From Symbiodinium natans (Eukaryota > Sar > Dinophyceae > Suessiales > Symbiodiniaceae): a stretch of DNA of 64,000 nt. The notes beneath the pieces were generated by a model that saw nothing but the letters and a program-made list of their open reading frames with translations, was not told where the DNA came from and did no database searches. The position numbers and the translations under genes were made by a program. Position 1 is the stretch's first letter; each line of letters starts with the position of its first letter. Shown piece after piece: positions 36,586 through 48,024 of the stretch. Location of the stretch: positions 543,001 through 607,000 of the forward strand of contig CAJNDS010001546.1 in the NCBI GenBank assembly GCA_905221605.1. The letters are read 5' to 3'.

Positions 36586-38975
36586 ATGTTAGCCCGGCAG
36601 GTAGTTTAGCAGGGCAAAGAACTTTCCCCTTGTATCTGAGACGGTACATGTCCTGTGCTCTAGCAGGAAGACGCAAATCCCCCCACGCTCTTGGCATGTG
36701 AGACAGGGTTCTCTGCGGGTGACGGTTTGTGGAGGCTGGCAAGGCTTCAAGCCCAAGTCAACGCCACCTTTGTCGGTCTTGCCCTGCCGTGCGTTTCAGC
36801 TCTGAAAGGGGACGCGACCCACATGAACGGAGCCGAAGCCCTGAGAGCTTGCGCTTCAGGGTTGAGGTCCAATTGAAAATGCGTAAGATGTATTGGTGTC
36901 ATTCAACGTATTCGACCGCAAGAAGCTTTGAGTAGACAAAGTGGTCAACTACAGCAGCTGCTTTGCTCGAATTGGGTAGCGTGGCACTGCTGTGCCAGTC
37001 CAGCATCTTGGCTGAATTCTTGAGCTCAGTCACGAACCTGCAGCCCTTTACGCTGACCCATGCCAAAGGCCCCCCCACCAAACCCCCCCACAAATCGTCA
37101 GGTTTAAGCACCTAGTGAAACAGGGGACCACTAGACTCCAGAACAAAGGCTGTATTTAGCCTCCTTTAATCCGGCAGCGGGCTCCAAGTCATGACATCAA
37201 AGGAGGGGGTACATGGGTACACCGGCCGCAGCAGGTCGCGAGAGCCTTCAAAGGCCTTTGCAACGCCCTGACGAAGCCACCCCTGAAGCCGCCCCGGCCC
37301 ACCCCAAAGCGCCTGCTCTCCCCAAAGCCCCGAAGAAGCCCTCGTCCGAAGAAGCCCCCCTCCCAAGCCTCCGCGGAAGCTCCAGGGCATGCCCCGACCC
37401 CGGCTGCGTCTTGGACTGGCGCTAGCCCTCGTTTTCGCCGCCAGGTTTCTGCCCAGCAGACACGAGCAACATAGTTTCTGAGTTGTCTTATAAGGGGTCA
37501 GTACATAGGGACTGCTTGGCTCCTGGGCAGGATCCCCTAAGCTGCAGATGTTTGCTTATTCGCTTTGAAGCAGAATTCTTTCTATTGAGAGGTTTGGGGG
37601 GGTTTGGGGGACCATCCTTGGGCTGAAATGATTTGACCAAGCACCGATGCCCTCGCTTGTTCCGCCACTGGGATCAAAACGTCACCTGCGAAACGCGAGT
37701 GAGTCCAACCATCCGTGCCGGAATCCGACCCGGAGAGAGTTCCTTACAAAGAAGCGTTGGAGGAGTGTTGGACTTTGCGGCTTGTGGCATGGGATGTGGC
37801 CCAAAGAACTTTTTGTTGAGCAGGGTTGGGCTATGTTGGGCTAGTTTGGTTGGTCAGAACGTCAGAGGACACGGGGCTCTTTTCCATTTAGGGCTTCTGG
37901 AGGGCCTTTAGAGGGTCTTTAAACGGTCTTTTAGGGGCAGTCTGGAGCTTCTGTGGTTTTGGTTTTCCTGGCGCAGTCGCAGCTGCTTCGTGTCGAAATT
38001 CACGACGAGGCCACTGCCGCCAGCCAGGCGCAGTGAAGGATTGAGGAATGTCGGAGAGGGGAGGGAGAGGGTGGTGTAACTGAACGTGCTTGCACCGCTC
38101 AGCACAACATAGCACAAGCGTGTTATTTCGAACAGTGTAGGCACTGGATTCTGCTTTGAGACAATTCAGGCGCCCTGGGGCCCCCAACTTGTTAGGTCTC
38201 CCTTGCGGCGCACCCTCAGAGTACAGCGTGCTGCAGGCTCTGTAAGGCTCTGTAAGGCTCTGTAAAGGCTCTGTAACCGCTGAAGGGTGCCATCCGCCCT
38301 GCCAGAACGCGTCTCAGAGCTCTGACAGCAGATGAGGCAAGACTTCCCGGGCTCACCGGGTCTACAGGATGCTTCGGCAGGTGAGACTCAGATAGATACG
38401 AAAGCTTCTGCAACTTTGAGGCACCCTTAGAATCCTTAGAAACTCTTCGGGTCACGATCCAGCGGTGTTTGGCTTGATCCCAACCAGCCTAAGTAGACCC
38501 ATAAATCCAAAGTCTCAGACTTGCAGAGACCTTCCAGGCGAAGGCTGTGCAAGAATGGGAGAAGAGGGAAGAGGCCCGCCAGAGCAAAATGCTTAATAAC
38601 TCCGTTCCCAAAGTGTGATCTTGCGAAGTTGGGTCTTTGCCTACACGCCCAGGTTGTCACAGAGGCAAAAGAAATTGACATGGTCACGGCCCACAAGCAC
38701 CCTGGCAGGGTTTTGAGGTGCCGAAGTGCGCATTGTGAGCCTGCGTCACTTGAGAGGAGCGTGTGTGCGTGCCAGAGAAAGGAAGATCTAAGCTCTCATC
38801 CGTGTAAATTTTTCGCACTTGACATCAATCAAAGACTGAGTAGACTCAGTAGACTGTGCCACGCTTGGGTTTTGTAGAAGCGGTTACGGAGAGTTGAAGC
38901 TTCAAGGCGAGTGTTTAGGTCCGAGTTGGGCTGAGGGGCGGAAGAGTACCAAAGGGCCACCAAAGGGCCAAAGGG
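36586..38975. other. mostly unique DNA, no firm gene
   Basis: A weak + open stretch at 36730-36876 (ATFVGLALPCVSALKGDATH) could be an exon. The 10 bp array at 38228-38274 is listed separately. Nothing else is recognisable. Confidence 0.25.
38228..38274. repeat. 10 bp minisatellite, AGGCTCTGTA
   Basis: Four units, the last with an extra A. Confidence 0.9.
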
Positions 38976-38978
38976 GAC

Positions 38979-39629
38979 TTGAGGTTCCCCATCCGAGCGG
39001 ATGAGCTGATCCAGCGGGCGAAATTGTACCTGGCAAAGAACCAGCCTCCTGGCCTCTTAGCGGAGCTCAGCGGGGAGAGGGCTTTGAAGGCTTTTGTTGG
39101 GGCTTCTTTGGGGCTTCGATGGAGATGCCTTGAGCCGGGACGTGCTGAGGACTTTGTCTGGAACCTTGCGAAAGCTGTGTGGTGCTCTTTCACAGTCTAC
39201 TTAGGTACGGCGTAACAGAGCCCAACATGTTGGCAGAGGACTTCCAATTTGTGGGTCAGGCCTCGACACGAAGGGCATAACCTCTTGGATCCCTGGCAAC
39301 ACGGGCGGCCCGACCTTTAAGACGGACGCGCTCAGCATCTCATGCGCTTCTCAATCCTCTCAGCTCGAGAACGCTTCTCTGCACTCATTGCTTCTAAGCA
39401 CACAATTGCGAGAAGACCCCGCTGAGTGTAAGCTGAGTGTAAGCTGCTACATCTGCTAGGGCTGCTGAAGCCCCCCACTACTGTGTTAAAGGGGTGCCGC
39501 GCATTGCAGGTCATCGGGCCTTTGGACAAGGCTACCTTCATCCGCCAACTCGGGCAGTTCGATCTGCTGGTGGCTTTCCCTGATGTCAAGGCCACCTGCG
39601 ACTTCAGCGCTTCAGAAGTGGCTCCTTAG
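38979..39629 (+). CDS. NTF2/SnoaL-like protein, 3' part, three exons
   Basis: Three + strand exons fit together: an open stretch ending at 39051 (ADELIQRAKLYLAKNQPP), 39219-39259 (PNMLAEDFQFVGQ) and 39510-39629 (VIGPLDKATFIRQLGQFDLL, AFPDV and on, ending TAG). Joined, LAEDFQFVGQ plus VIGPLDKATF matches the layout of NTF2-like/SnoaL-type proteins from algae, where a conserved F-x-GP-x-x-GP-L-x-K turn precedes a helix and F-x-L-x-x-AFPD. Acceptors are GTAACAG and GCATTGCAG. Both donors would be GC (GCCTCT, GCCTCG), a variant common in dinoflagellates. The 5' end was not found, and TTG at 38979 is only where the open stretch begins. The family name is from memory of motif layout. Confidence 0.42.
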
Positions 39630-40968
39630 AGGATTTCTGGGTTTCGGGAGCTTGGCCTAGTCCTCCCTTCTTCGGGTGCTCCCTTCTTCGGGTTGTCCTG
39701 CGGTTTTTGTAGGCGAGGTGGTTTTGTTCTGCAGCCATGACGTGACAAGAAGATGCTGAAAAAAGGGCCTCCTGGCCGATGCTCGAAGCCTTGCTACCAG
39801 TAAGACTTTGAAAGCTTGAAGCATATTTCAGTCCATCAGAACATTCTGCAGAACCTTGGCAAAGCCACCTAACAACCGCAAACCTCTGTTTACATCATAA
39901 TCTGACAGTCCCCTCTAAAGGACCCCGCACTGGGATGGCGTGCCATGGGCATATGCCTTCTTTTTGCAGAAATTGTTGTCGAAAGGCTGAGCTTAATTAG
40001 GGGCTCTGGAGCGAATGGTCGAGAAAAGAGTTCCTCACTGTGTCACTCCCTGGACATCCCTGGACTGTGCTCAGTCTGTGCTCCATGTGTGACCCGGCGC
40101 TTGCAAACCAGACGCCCCCTCCGGCCCGAAGGCTTATGCGATCAAAGGACCGGTTCACCCGGTTCACCCGGTCTCCAGTTCCCCCTTCCAAAACCGGCTG
40201 AGAAAAGGCTTGAAACTTTCCTTGCGCACAACTTCGCCTGCAAAGCCATCCTCTCCACCGAAGCCTCGTGCTAAGATGACAGCAGGGGGAGGGGCTTGAG
40301 ACGCTTCTACTATACTTCGTTGTGTTTGGAGGTCAAACTTCGTTTGCACCGCAATTGAAAAGAAGTGACAGGAATTCCATGGAAAACCGGCGATTATTAA
40401 AGGGAACCACCCAGGTACGAAAGAGGGAAAAGGAAGCGCGCCAAAAAACAATCGCACTGTAGAATATTACTCTTTGCGGCTTTGTGTTTGGACTACAATC
40501 CTATTTCTTACTGGGGAAATAGCGGCGGGAGGGGGTGGGGGTGGGGGCCCTATGGAACCAAGGGAAATAGTATGAAATAGTGCATTTGCTAAAGCCTATG
40601 TGGCAAGAGGCAACCCAATTCTCCAGGTTCGGTGGCATCACTTCCGCGTGGACCCCTTCGATGCATCGCGGGCACCTCGGGCTGAATTCCAGCTGTCGCG
40701 GGAAGGTCCCCGGCACTCTGTTTGAAGGTTTGGTGTTTGTTGGTGTTTTTGGAGGTTCGACTCATTTTCACAACGCCCGAAATATGTGCAGCACATGTGT
40801 CGAAGGCAAGCCGCAGGTGGCTACGCGGCTACGCAGTCCCGAATCGTGCCGGGAGGGGGGGGGGGGAAGTGCTAGGCAGCAGCTCGAGTTCCCAGATTTA
40901 GGGAGGAATGGGCGTCATGGGTGTGATAGAAGGGGTGGTTTGAGGAAAACGAGGACACCCCAAGACTG
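39630..40968. other. no gene seen
   Basis: Unique DNA. CACCCGGTTCACCCGGTCTC near 40157 is a short tandem repeat. G8-type runs occur at about 40530 and 40856. Confidence 0.3.
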
Positions 40969-41214
40969 TTGTTTCGATCATATCCACTTCTGGCCACAAC
41001 ACAGCATGACAGGTACTTGTACGACTATGAACCATGTAACTACGACACTGTTGAATTTCAGGCCCCTGGGGCTAAACTTTTCCACTGCTGCAGTGCTAAG
41101 GTGTGGTTCACAGGCCGTTCCATGGGCACGCCGCTGGACCTTCAAGTTACTCCCTATAGCTACCTACATTCTTATCTACTCAAAAACGTTGCCAATTTTG
41201 ACCAGGGTGCCTGA
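40969..41214 (+). CDS. candidate exon, unknown protein
   Basis: Within an 81-codon open stretch, 41013-41100 has an acceptor (AGCATGACAG), protein-like content (YLYDYEPCNYDTVEFQAPGA) and a GTGTGG donor after AAG. The open frame continues to a stop at 41214, so it may also be a last exon. No family recognised. Confidence 0.28.
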   Translation: MFRSYPLLATTQHDRYLYDYEPCNYDTVEFQAPGAKLFHCCSAKVWFTGRSMGTPLDLQVTPYSYLHSYLLKNVANFDQGA

Positions 41215-42895
41215 CATTGCTTGACCTCACTCTGGATCCTCAGTCTGAACACGCTGTTTGTTTTCAACTGCTTTCAGGGCTTTCCCAGGAATCAAATCAT
41301 GATGCAAGGCATGGTGCGTACCAGTTGTTGATAGCTAGGCCCGACACGCATTTTTTGTTTGTGCGCTGGGCCCCCTGGCATCACTCCTGAAGGTCCTCAA
41401 CCCTGAGCCTCGCCCGGCACGGCATGTCAGGAACTTGGGGGCTGTGCCTCCGCTGATCTCGGAGCCCACGAACAAGGCCCGGACCCAAAGCACGATAGTG
41501 TGTATTCCCGGCTACCATGCTCTTCTCCTTCGGAACTGTGCATGTGGCGCTCCAGAGCAATGCCCAGCCTCTGCTCGTTAACGGCGCAATATGCCGAAAG
41601 TTACACAGCGCCGCCCAAAAAGGCCATTGCAAGGGAACTGGGGCTTCAATTCACGCCCCTCGGCGATCCGGAACCCTTCTTATCATACACGTTACGTTAC
41701 AGTTCACAGGCCACAGGCTGGGCAGAGGGTTTAGGGTGGGGGGGGATGGGGCATGGAAGTTTGGGGCCACGGATTGGTTCGATTGAGTGTGAGAATTGTG
41801 GACAGAGTAGCAAACCACAACGAAACTGCTGCCGCCTGGAAGTACCTTAGACATCCGTAAACACTGCCGCAAAAGTACCGTAAAGCAGATCCCACCACCC
41901 CACCGGGAGTAGCGAAGCCCAAGCCTAAAGTGCCTAAAGCGAGGTAACGGGCAAGCTTCAAAATGGTGCTAAGAAAGATTGAATCGTAAACGACGAGGAA
42001 CTAGCGAGAGCAGCAGACTTTGAATCCATTTCAAAGCTTTCGATCTTCTACGTAGCGGGGGGTGGCAAGAACCTTTCAAAGCCTATCGAGCGGGTAACAC
42101 ACATGGATTCCTGGATGGCCCGGGTGCGTCTACGTTTCAAGTTTCGCAAGTTGGAGTTCATGGTCAGATGCCCAGATGTCCAGGTTTATCAAAGAGTTGC
42201 CCAAGACTTGCATTGCATGCATTGCAAGCCCTTTTAAACAAAGGGATGGAGCAGCAGGTTCTCCAGGGTTCAAAGATGTTCAAAGCATGCCGAAGCTGCC
42301 AGGCCTACGAGAGCCCCCCTGAGGCACAACTGCAAGTATGGGGTTAAGTTCTTAAAATTCTTGAAGCTCTCTTGGGCATGGTTGGAGGGGTTCGACACAA
42401 GCGGTTCGGTGTTCCAGAGGTTCGCCGGGGCTGTGTTCAGTAGCGCAGGGGACTTTAAACTTTGATGGAGTGTTTCGTGAGAGTCTGCTTACACTTCATG
42501 AGAATCACGACAGCATAATGCAAGCTAGGGTTGCGTTTATCCTTGGGTCAGCAGCAGGGTGAAACGATCTTTTTGGGGGAAAAACGCCAGTTTTCAGAAT
42601 TTGTCGAAGCGACTGAAGGGATGGAAGAAGGTTTGAGGAAAGTTTGACGAAGCCGAAGCTTCTTCGGGCCTCCTCAAAAGCTGCGCAGAGCAGTGCACTT
42701 CAATAATCTTCAATATGCTTCGAGCAGACGACGACTGGAACGGCTTTCTTTCCCTGTCAGACAACATAGGACATTGCTTCCCAACACCGGCGCGTCTGAA
42801 CTGGGATGCGCATGTGCTGTTTGCCACGAGGCCTGCTCGCTGCGTTTTAACGAGCAGGGGCAAGTGGTGGAGTACACGGCAGGCGCTGGGGAGAA
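41215..42895. other. no gene seen
   Basis: Unique DNA without motif, repeat array or convincing splice pair. Confidence 0.3.
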
Positions 42896-43062
42896 CACTG
42901 TGTTATACTGTGTTGTATTGTGTTATGCTGTGTTATACCGTGTTATACGGTGTTATACTGTGTTATACTGTGTTATACTGTGTTATACTGTGTTATACTG
43001 TGTTATACTGTGTTATACTGTGTTATACTGTGTTATACTGTGTTATACTGTGTTATACTGTG
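42896..43062. repeat. 10 bp minisatellite, TGTGTTATAC
   Basis: About 16 units. The first few vary (TGTGTTGTAT, TGTTATGC) and the rest are identical. Long + frames (CYTVLYCVIL) are artefacts. Confidence 0.96.
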
Positions 43063-45926
43063 TTGAAGTTTCAGGTCTCCGTGGTGTTGGAATTGCGGGT
43101 CGTGCCCTTAACATCCTACACACCACCCCCACTCTCCAGGGATCTAACATAAAAACTACTGAAGCCTTGGCACATTGCCGCAGAGTTGGAAGTAGTGAAT
43201 CCCGGAAACTGGAAGTTCTGTAACACCTAGGTCGTGGGTTCCATTCTGATTCTTGAACTCTGGCCGCTAAATAGCTGAAAGGAGTTGGAGTCTCCCACGC
43301 ACCCAACAGCTAAAACAAAAGCATGCCACAATCGATCCCCTTACTCAAACAGCCACGATGTCCCGGGGCTAAACTCGGACGCTCCAACTCAAACGGCCAA
43401 CAGCCGGAGGCCCCGCAAAACCCGAAATCCCTCGGTCACGCTTTCTCACGCATGCTCACTCGGGGAACGCCCTGTGCGCGGAGGCAGGCTGTTCAGGGAT
43501 GTTCAACGTGCTAGAAGCTGCTAGCACGGACTAAAGCCTGCCCGGTCAGGTCACTCACACAGAGGGGTTAGGGCTGGCTGTCGCTGCTTCCAAAGTGAGC
43601 CAAAAGCTACCCTCGTTTTGAAATTCCTAAAGTCACAACCCGACACCCTTTCATCCATGAACCTAAAAGGTGAGAGAGATAACACCAATGGGCTTTCACC
43701 CCTCTAGAGGTTCTTGCCCCTCTCAAGCTGTGGAGGCTACGTCATCGACAGGCGCCAGGGAAATACTGGGGGTCGAGGAGGCCCGGTGAGGGTTCTGTTT
43801 TTCTGAAATCAAAAACGCCCGCAATCTGCGCAGACTGCCGCTCACCTGGTTCACACCGCTTTCAGGTGCCCCTTGGCGTAGGCCCTATATGCGCTCTGCC
43901 AGGACTGTTGGGGCCGCTTTATGCCATCGGCAAGGGCTTTCCCTTCCCGGAGGCACAGCCTTACGCTTCTTGGCTCTGAAGTCACCGGCTTTTTTTTTTG
44001 CACGCTTCTCATTTCTAGTGGTCGGGGGCTCCACATGTGCCTCTTGAGAGCAACAACCCTGGAGCCTGAGCCCAAGCCCCTGACGTCCCACTCGAACCCA
44101 CTCGAGTCTGAAGCTTGAGGCTGCAAATCGGGATTCGCTTTGCAAGCCACACTCGTCTGCAGGAGTGGTCCTGGCAGCGGAAGGTCTTCACGTGGCTCGG
44201 AGAGGCCCTGGCCGGCGACAGCCCGAAGTAGGCCGGGGCCGGGGCGGGGCCGGGGCCGGGCCTGGGTGCGGGGGGGGGCCAAAGGGGTTCGATCTTCAGG
44301 GAGAGTTCCAACATGTAGACAGTCTAAGGTCTGATTCTACCAGATAGGGCATGCTCCCGCTTTGGTTCATCGATTTTTGCTACGGCGGAAGACACACGTT
44401 GCTCTTTCTTGTGTTTAGTCTGCGTAGTCTGAATCCAAAAGAGAGCCATCGCGCGTGCGCGCGTGAGCGCGCGAAGCCTGGCAAATTGTAGAGCATGCCG
44501 TGCAAGCTGGCCCCCCGAGCACGCTAATATGTACAAGGCTTTGAAGAAAGGTAGCTCCACCTGGAGGACTTGCTGCCAAATTTGTGATAAAGTTGGGCCT
44601 TTACCCGTTCGGCTGGTGCTCAGTAGCAACTGCATGTGACGGGGCAAGATGCTTCAACTTCAAAGCACCTCGAATGATAAACCCAATTTGCTGGTCAAGG
44701 CACTCCAAACCCTTTAGATCAACTTCTCCCAAGTCCGTCACCTCACTTCTCAGACATTCTCAGACAACGTAACGTTGGTTTGGAGAGAGCTCAGAATCTG
44801 ACAGTCTGCGAGAGGCTTCGGTGATTTGGAGCGGGGTAAGTCATGCCAATATAATGACCATCATCCTTTCCGAGGGCCTTGGCGCACCTCGTGGTTCGCT
44901 GGCATGTTCTGAGTGGCGAAAACAGCCGTGTTTGCACCTTGAAATTAGGTTGTTCGAGCTGCTGCTCAAGGCATAGGTTTTCTCCCGCAGTTTCTTATGA
45001 CTGCAGTAGCATATTGCAGCATATCAGTAACATCCAAACTGCGACATGGCTTGCCATTGCCGTGCTCGATCATCCCAACTTCCTCAACCCCCACTCATCC
45101 CCTAGCCCGAAGCCACAAAAAGCGAGCAGAGTACCAGCCCTGCCCCTCACTCACCCGCCTCCCCCCGCCCCCCCCTTCCCTGTCTTCTTCACGAAGGGTT
45201 GACAGAGGAAGTCCGACCTAAGCACGGTGAGGATGGATTGCTTCAGGATGCAAGGAGTTCAATGTGGAGGGGTTTTGTTGCAGTTGTCATGGCACAACGC
45301 GGCGGAGCCACCGAAAGCTGAGCACAGAGAAATGGAGAGTCAACATTCGCAAGGAGGAGGGAAGCCGCATATACAGAGCCACAGCAAGTTCCTGGGCGCG
45401 TCAGAGATGGTATATGGCTTGAAAATGCTTGAAAGATGTAGAAACATGTAGACTCCAGCAAGACTTTGTGGCCACGTCATGTGGAGCCAAAGGGGCGCGA
45501 TGGAGCAACGTGCTCTGACCGCTTACGCCCAGGCTGGGGCATTTGGCAGACTTGGGGTCTAGATGGGCTCGTGATTGGGGTGGGCTCGTGATTGGGCGGG
45601 TCCTCTTTTAGCAAGGGCTAGAGTTTGCAGATTCTCGGGTGTGCACATGTGCACAGGACCGTGTGCAGCGTGTCCCGAAGAGAGCCCTACAGAATCCGTT
45701 TTGCCTCTCCCGCATCCGGACTCCTCCCCTGCTAAGATCTGGGCGCTCTACGTCTTCTGCCCTTTCTTCGACCGCTTGCTGCTGGGCGTGGCCGGCGCGG
45801 TGGACGCCCGCCCTCTTGGCTACGCTGACGCAGCTTGACCGCGAAACGACAGGGGGAAGCGGGTGTCTTCGGGGAGTGCGGGGATTGCGGGAGCTCTATG
45901 CCTTTCTCCCCCTCTCCCTGTCTCTG
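43063..45926. other. no firm gene
   Basis: A GC-rich block with GGGGCCGGGGCGGGGCCGGG is at 44233-44260. C-rich DNA lies at 45160-45180. 45745-45837 reads as LYVFCPFFDRLLLGVAGAVD on +, ending at a stop beside the TG-rich array, and is a weak exon candidate. Confidence 0.28.
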
Positions 45927-45986
45927 CGTGCGTGCGTGCGTGCGTGGGTGGGTGGGTGGGTGGGTGGGTGGGTGGGTGGGTGGGTG
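45926..45986. repeat. (GTGC)n(GTGG)n microsatellite
   Basis: Four CGTG units, then about 11 GGTG units. Confidence 0.95.
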
Positions 45987-46260
45987 TGATTGTTTTAGCG
46001 TGTGTCTCTGATTGCTGCGTATGCGGCAGGGCCGAGGGGGGAGGAACACGGAAGACATGGCTCCCTTGGCCAAGACAGCCTTTGCCTCCTTCTGCTTCTC
46101 TGTGATCTCTGTGAACCCTGTCGGAGTTGCTGGAGAGTACCATGGTGGCCACAAGAATCCTTCGCGATGCAACAGCATGCCTCGTGATGCATGTCCTCGC
46201 TGTCGCCAGTTGAAGCAGCATTTTAGCATCATGTCCGTGCGTCTCGCTGCTCAGAAGCAG

Positions 46261-46261
<1 letters not shown>

Positions 46262-46302
<41 letters not shown>

Positions 46303-46538
46303 TGTGTGTGTGTGTGTGTGTGTCTCTCTGTCTGTGTGTGTGTGTGTCTGTCTGTCTGTCTGTCTGTCTGTGTGTCTGTGTGTCGTCTGTGTGTCTGTGT
46401 GTGTCTGTGTGTCTGTGGTCTGTGTGTGTGTGTCTGTCTGTGTGTCTGGTGTGTCTGTGTGTCTGTGTGTCTGTGTGTCTGTGTCTGTCTGTCTGTCTGT
46501 CTGTCTGTTGTCTGTCTGTCTGTCTGTCTGTGTCTGTC

Positions 46539-46569
<31 letters not shown>

Positions 46570-46724
46570 CTGTGTGTCTGTGTGTGTTCTGTGTCTCTCT
46601 GTGTGTCTGTATGTGTCTGTGTGTGTCTGTGTGTGTCTGTGTGTGTGTGTGTCTCTGTGTGTGTCTCTGTGTGTGTCTCTGTGGTGTCTCTGTGTGTGTG
46701 TCTCTGTGTGTGTCTGTGTGTGTT

Positions 46725-46820
<96 letters not shown>

Positions 46821-46862
46821 CTCTGTGTTGTGTGTGTGTGTGTGTGTGTGGTGTGTGTGTGT

Positions 46863-46893
<31 letters not shown>

Positions 46894-47600
46894 GTGTGGT
46901 CTCTGTGTGTGTGTCGTGTCTTGTGCGTGTCTCTGTGCGTGTCTCTGTGCGTGTCTCTGTGAGTGTCTCTGTGCGTGTCTCTGTGCGTGTCTCTGTGCGT
47001 GTCTCTGTGCGTGTCTCTGTGCGTGTCTCTGTGCGTGTCTCTGTGCGTGTCTCTGTGCGTGTCTCTGTGCGTGTCTCTGTGCGTGTCTCTGTGCGTGTCT
47101 CTGTGCGTGTCTCTGTGCGTGTCTCTGTGCGTGTCTCTGTGCGTGTCTCTGTGCGTGTCTCTGTGGGTGTCTCTGTGGGTGTCTCTGTGGGTGTCTCTGT
47201 GGGTGTCTCTGTGGGTGTCTCTGTGTCTGTCTCTGTGTCTGTCTCTGTGTCTGTCTCTGTGGGTGTCTCTGTGTCTGTCTCTGTGTCTGTCTCTGTGTCT
47301 GTCTCTGTGTCTGTCTCTGTGTCTGTCTCTGTGTCTGTCTCTGTGTCTGTCTCTGTGTCTGTCTCTGTGTCTGTCTCTGTGTCTGTCTCTGTGTCTGTCT
47401 CTGTGCGTGTCTGCGTGTCTGCGTGTCTGCGTGTCTGCGTGTCTGCGTGTCTTCGTGTCTGCGTGTCTGCGTGTCTGCGAGTCTGCGTGTCTGCGTGTGC
47501 GCGTGTGCGCGTGTGCGCGTGTGGGCGTGTGCGCGTGTGCCCGTGTGCGCGTGTGCGCGTGTGCGCGTGTGCGCGTGTGCGCGTGTGCGAGGGTGCGCGT

Positions 47601-47635
<35 letters not shown>

Positions 47636-47640
47636 CGCGC
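46262..47640. repeat. TG-rich higher-order array, 1.38 kb
   Basis: Blocks in order: TG with TGTC variants (46262-46915), 12 bp GTGTCTCTGTGC (about 46916-47160), GTGTCTCTGTGG (to about 47220), GTCTCTGTGTCT (to about 47405), 8 bp GTGTCTGC (to about 47500), and GTGCGC (to 47640). There is no A, or almost none, on +, so stops are rare in every frame and apparent ORFs of up to 611 codons are artefacts. Confidence 0.97.
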
Positions 47641-47996
47641 GCAGTTTTGCAGCATTCATGCCGTTCGCATCATCAATCTGTGAAGCATCTTTCTTCCGGA
47701 GCATGTGCATCATTGCTTGCACCTGCAAATGCAAACGTTCGCATGAAACTCCACTCATCCCTCATAGACTTCGAACTGCTCTTCCTGTTCTACCGCGTGT
47801 TCTCTTTTCATGTTTCAGAGGGTGCAACGCAATTCCGTGGGTCATGGTGTCTTCACCTTGTGGTTCAGGCTGTTACTACTGGTGTGTTACTACTGGTGGA
47901 GCATCAATGTTCTGTCTGTGTGCGTGTGTTTTTGGGGTAGCCACTTGCTCCGTGGGCCATTGCTCGGCATAATCTCACACAGAGATAACTAGAGCA

Positions 47997-48024
47997 AAGA
48001 AGCTCGGCGCGCGCCGAGCTTCTT
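47997..48024. repeat. 28 bp perfect palindrome
   Basis: AAGAAGCTCGGCGC is followed at once by its reverse complement, with no spacer. It lies about 350 bases after the TG-rich array. TTGCAGCATTCATGCCG occurs both before (about 47647) and after it (about 48041). Confidence 0.95.

Noticed and set aside
40745-40765. GGTTCGACT as a tRNA B box
   Set aside because: No A box or cloverleaf partner upstream. No tRNA gene was found anywhere in the window.
46916-47160. CRISPR-like regular repeat
   Set aside because: Units are contiguous 12-mers with no unique spacers, in a eukaryotic context.
46262-47640. Very long ORFs (up to 611 codons) on both strands
   Set aside because: They exist only because the TG-rich repeat contains no stop triplets. 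Translations are pure CV, SV, HT or TQRH-type repeats.
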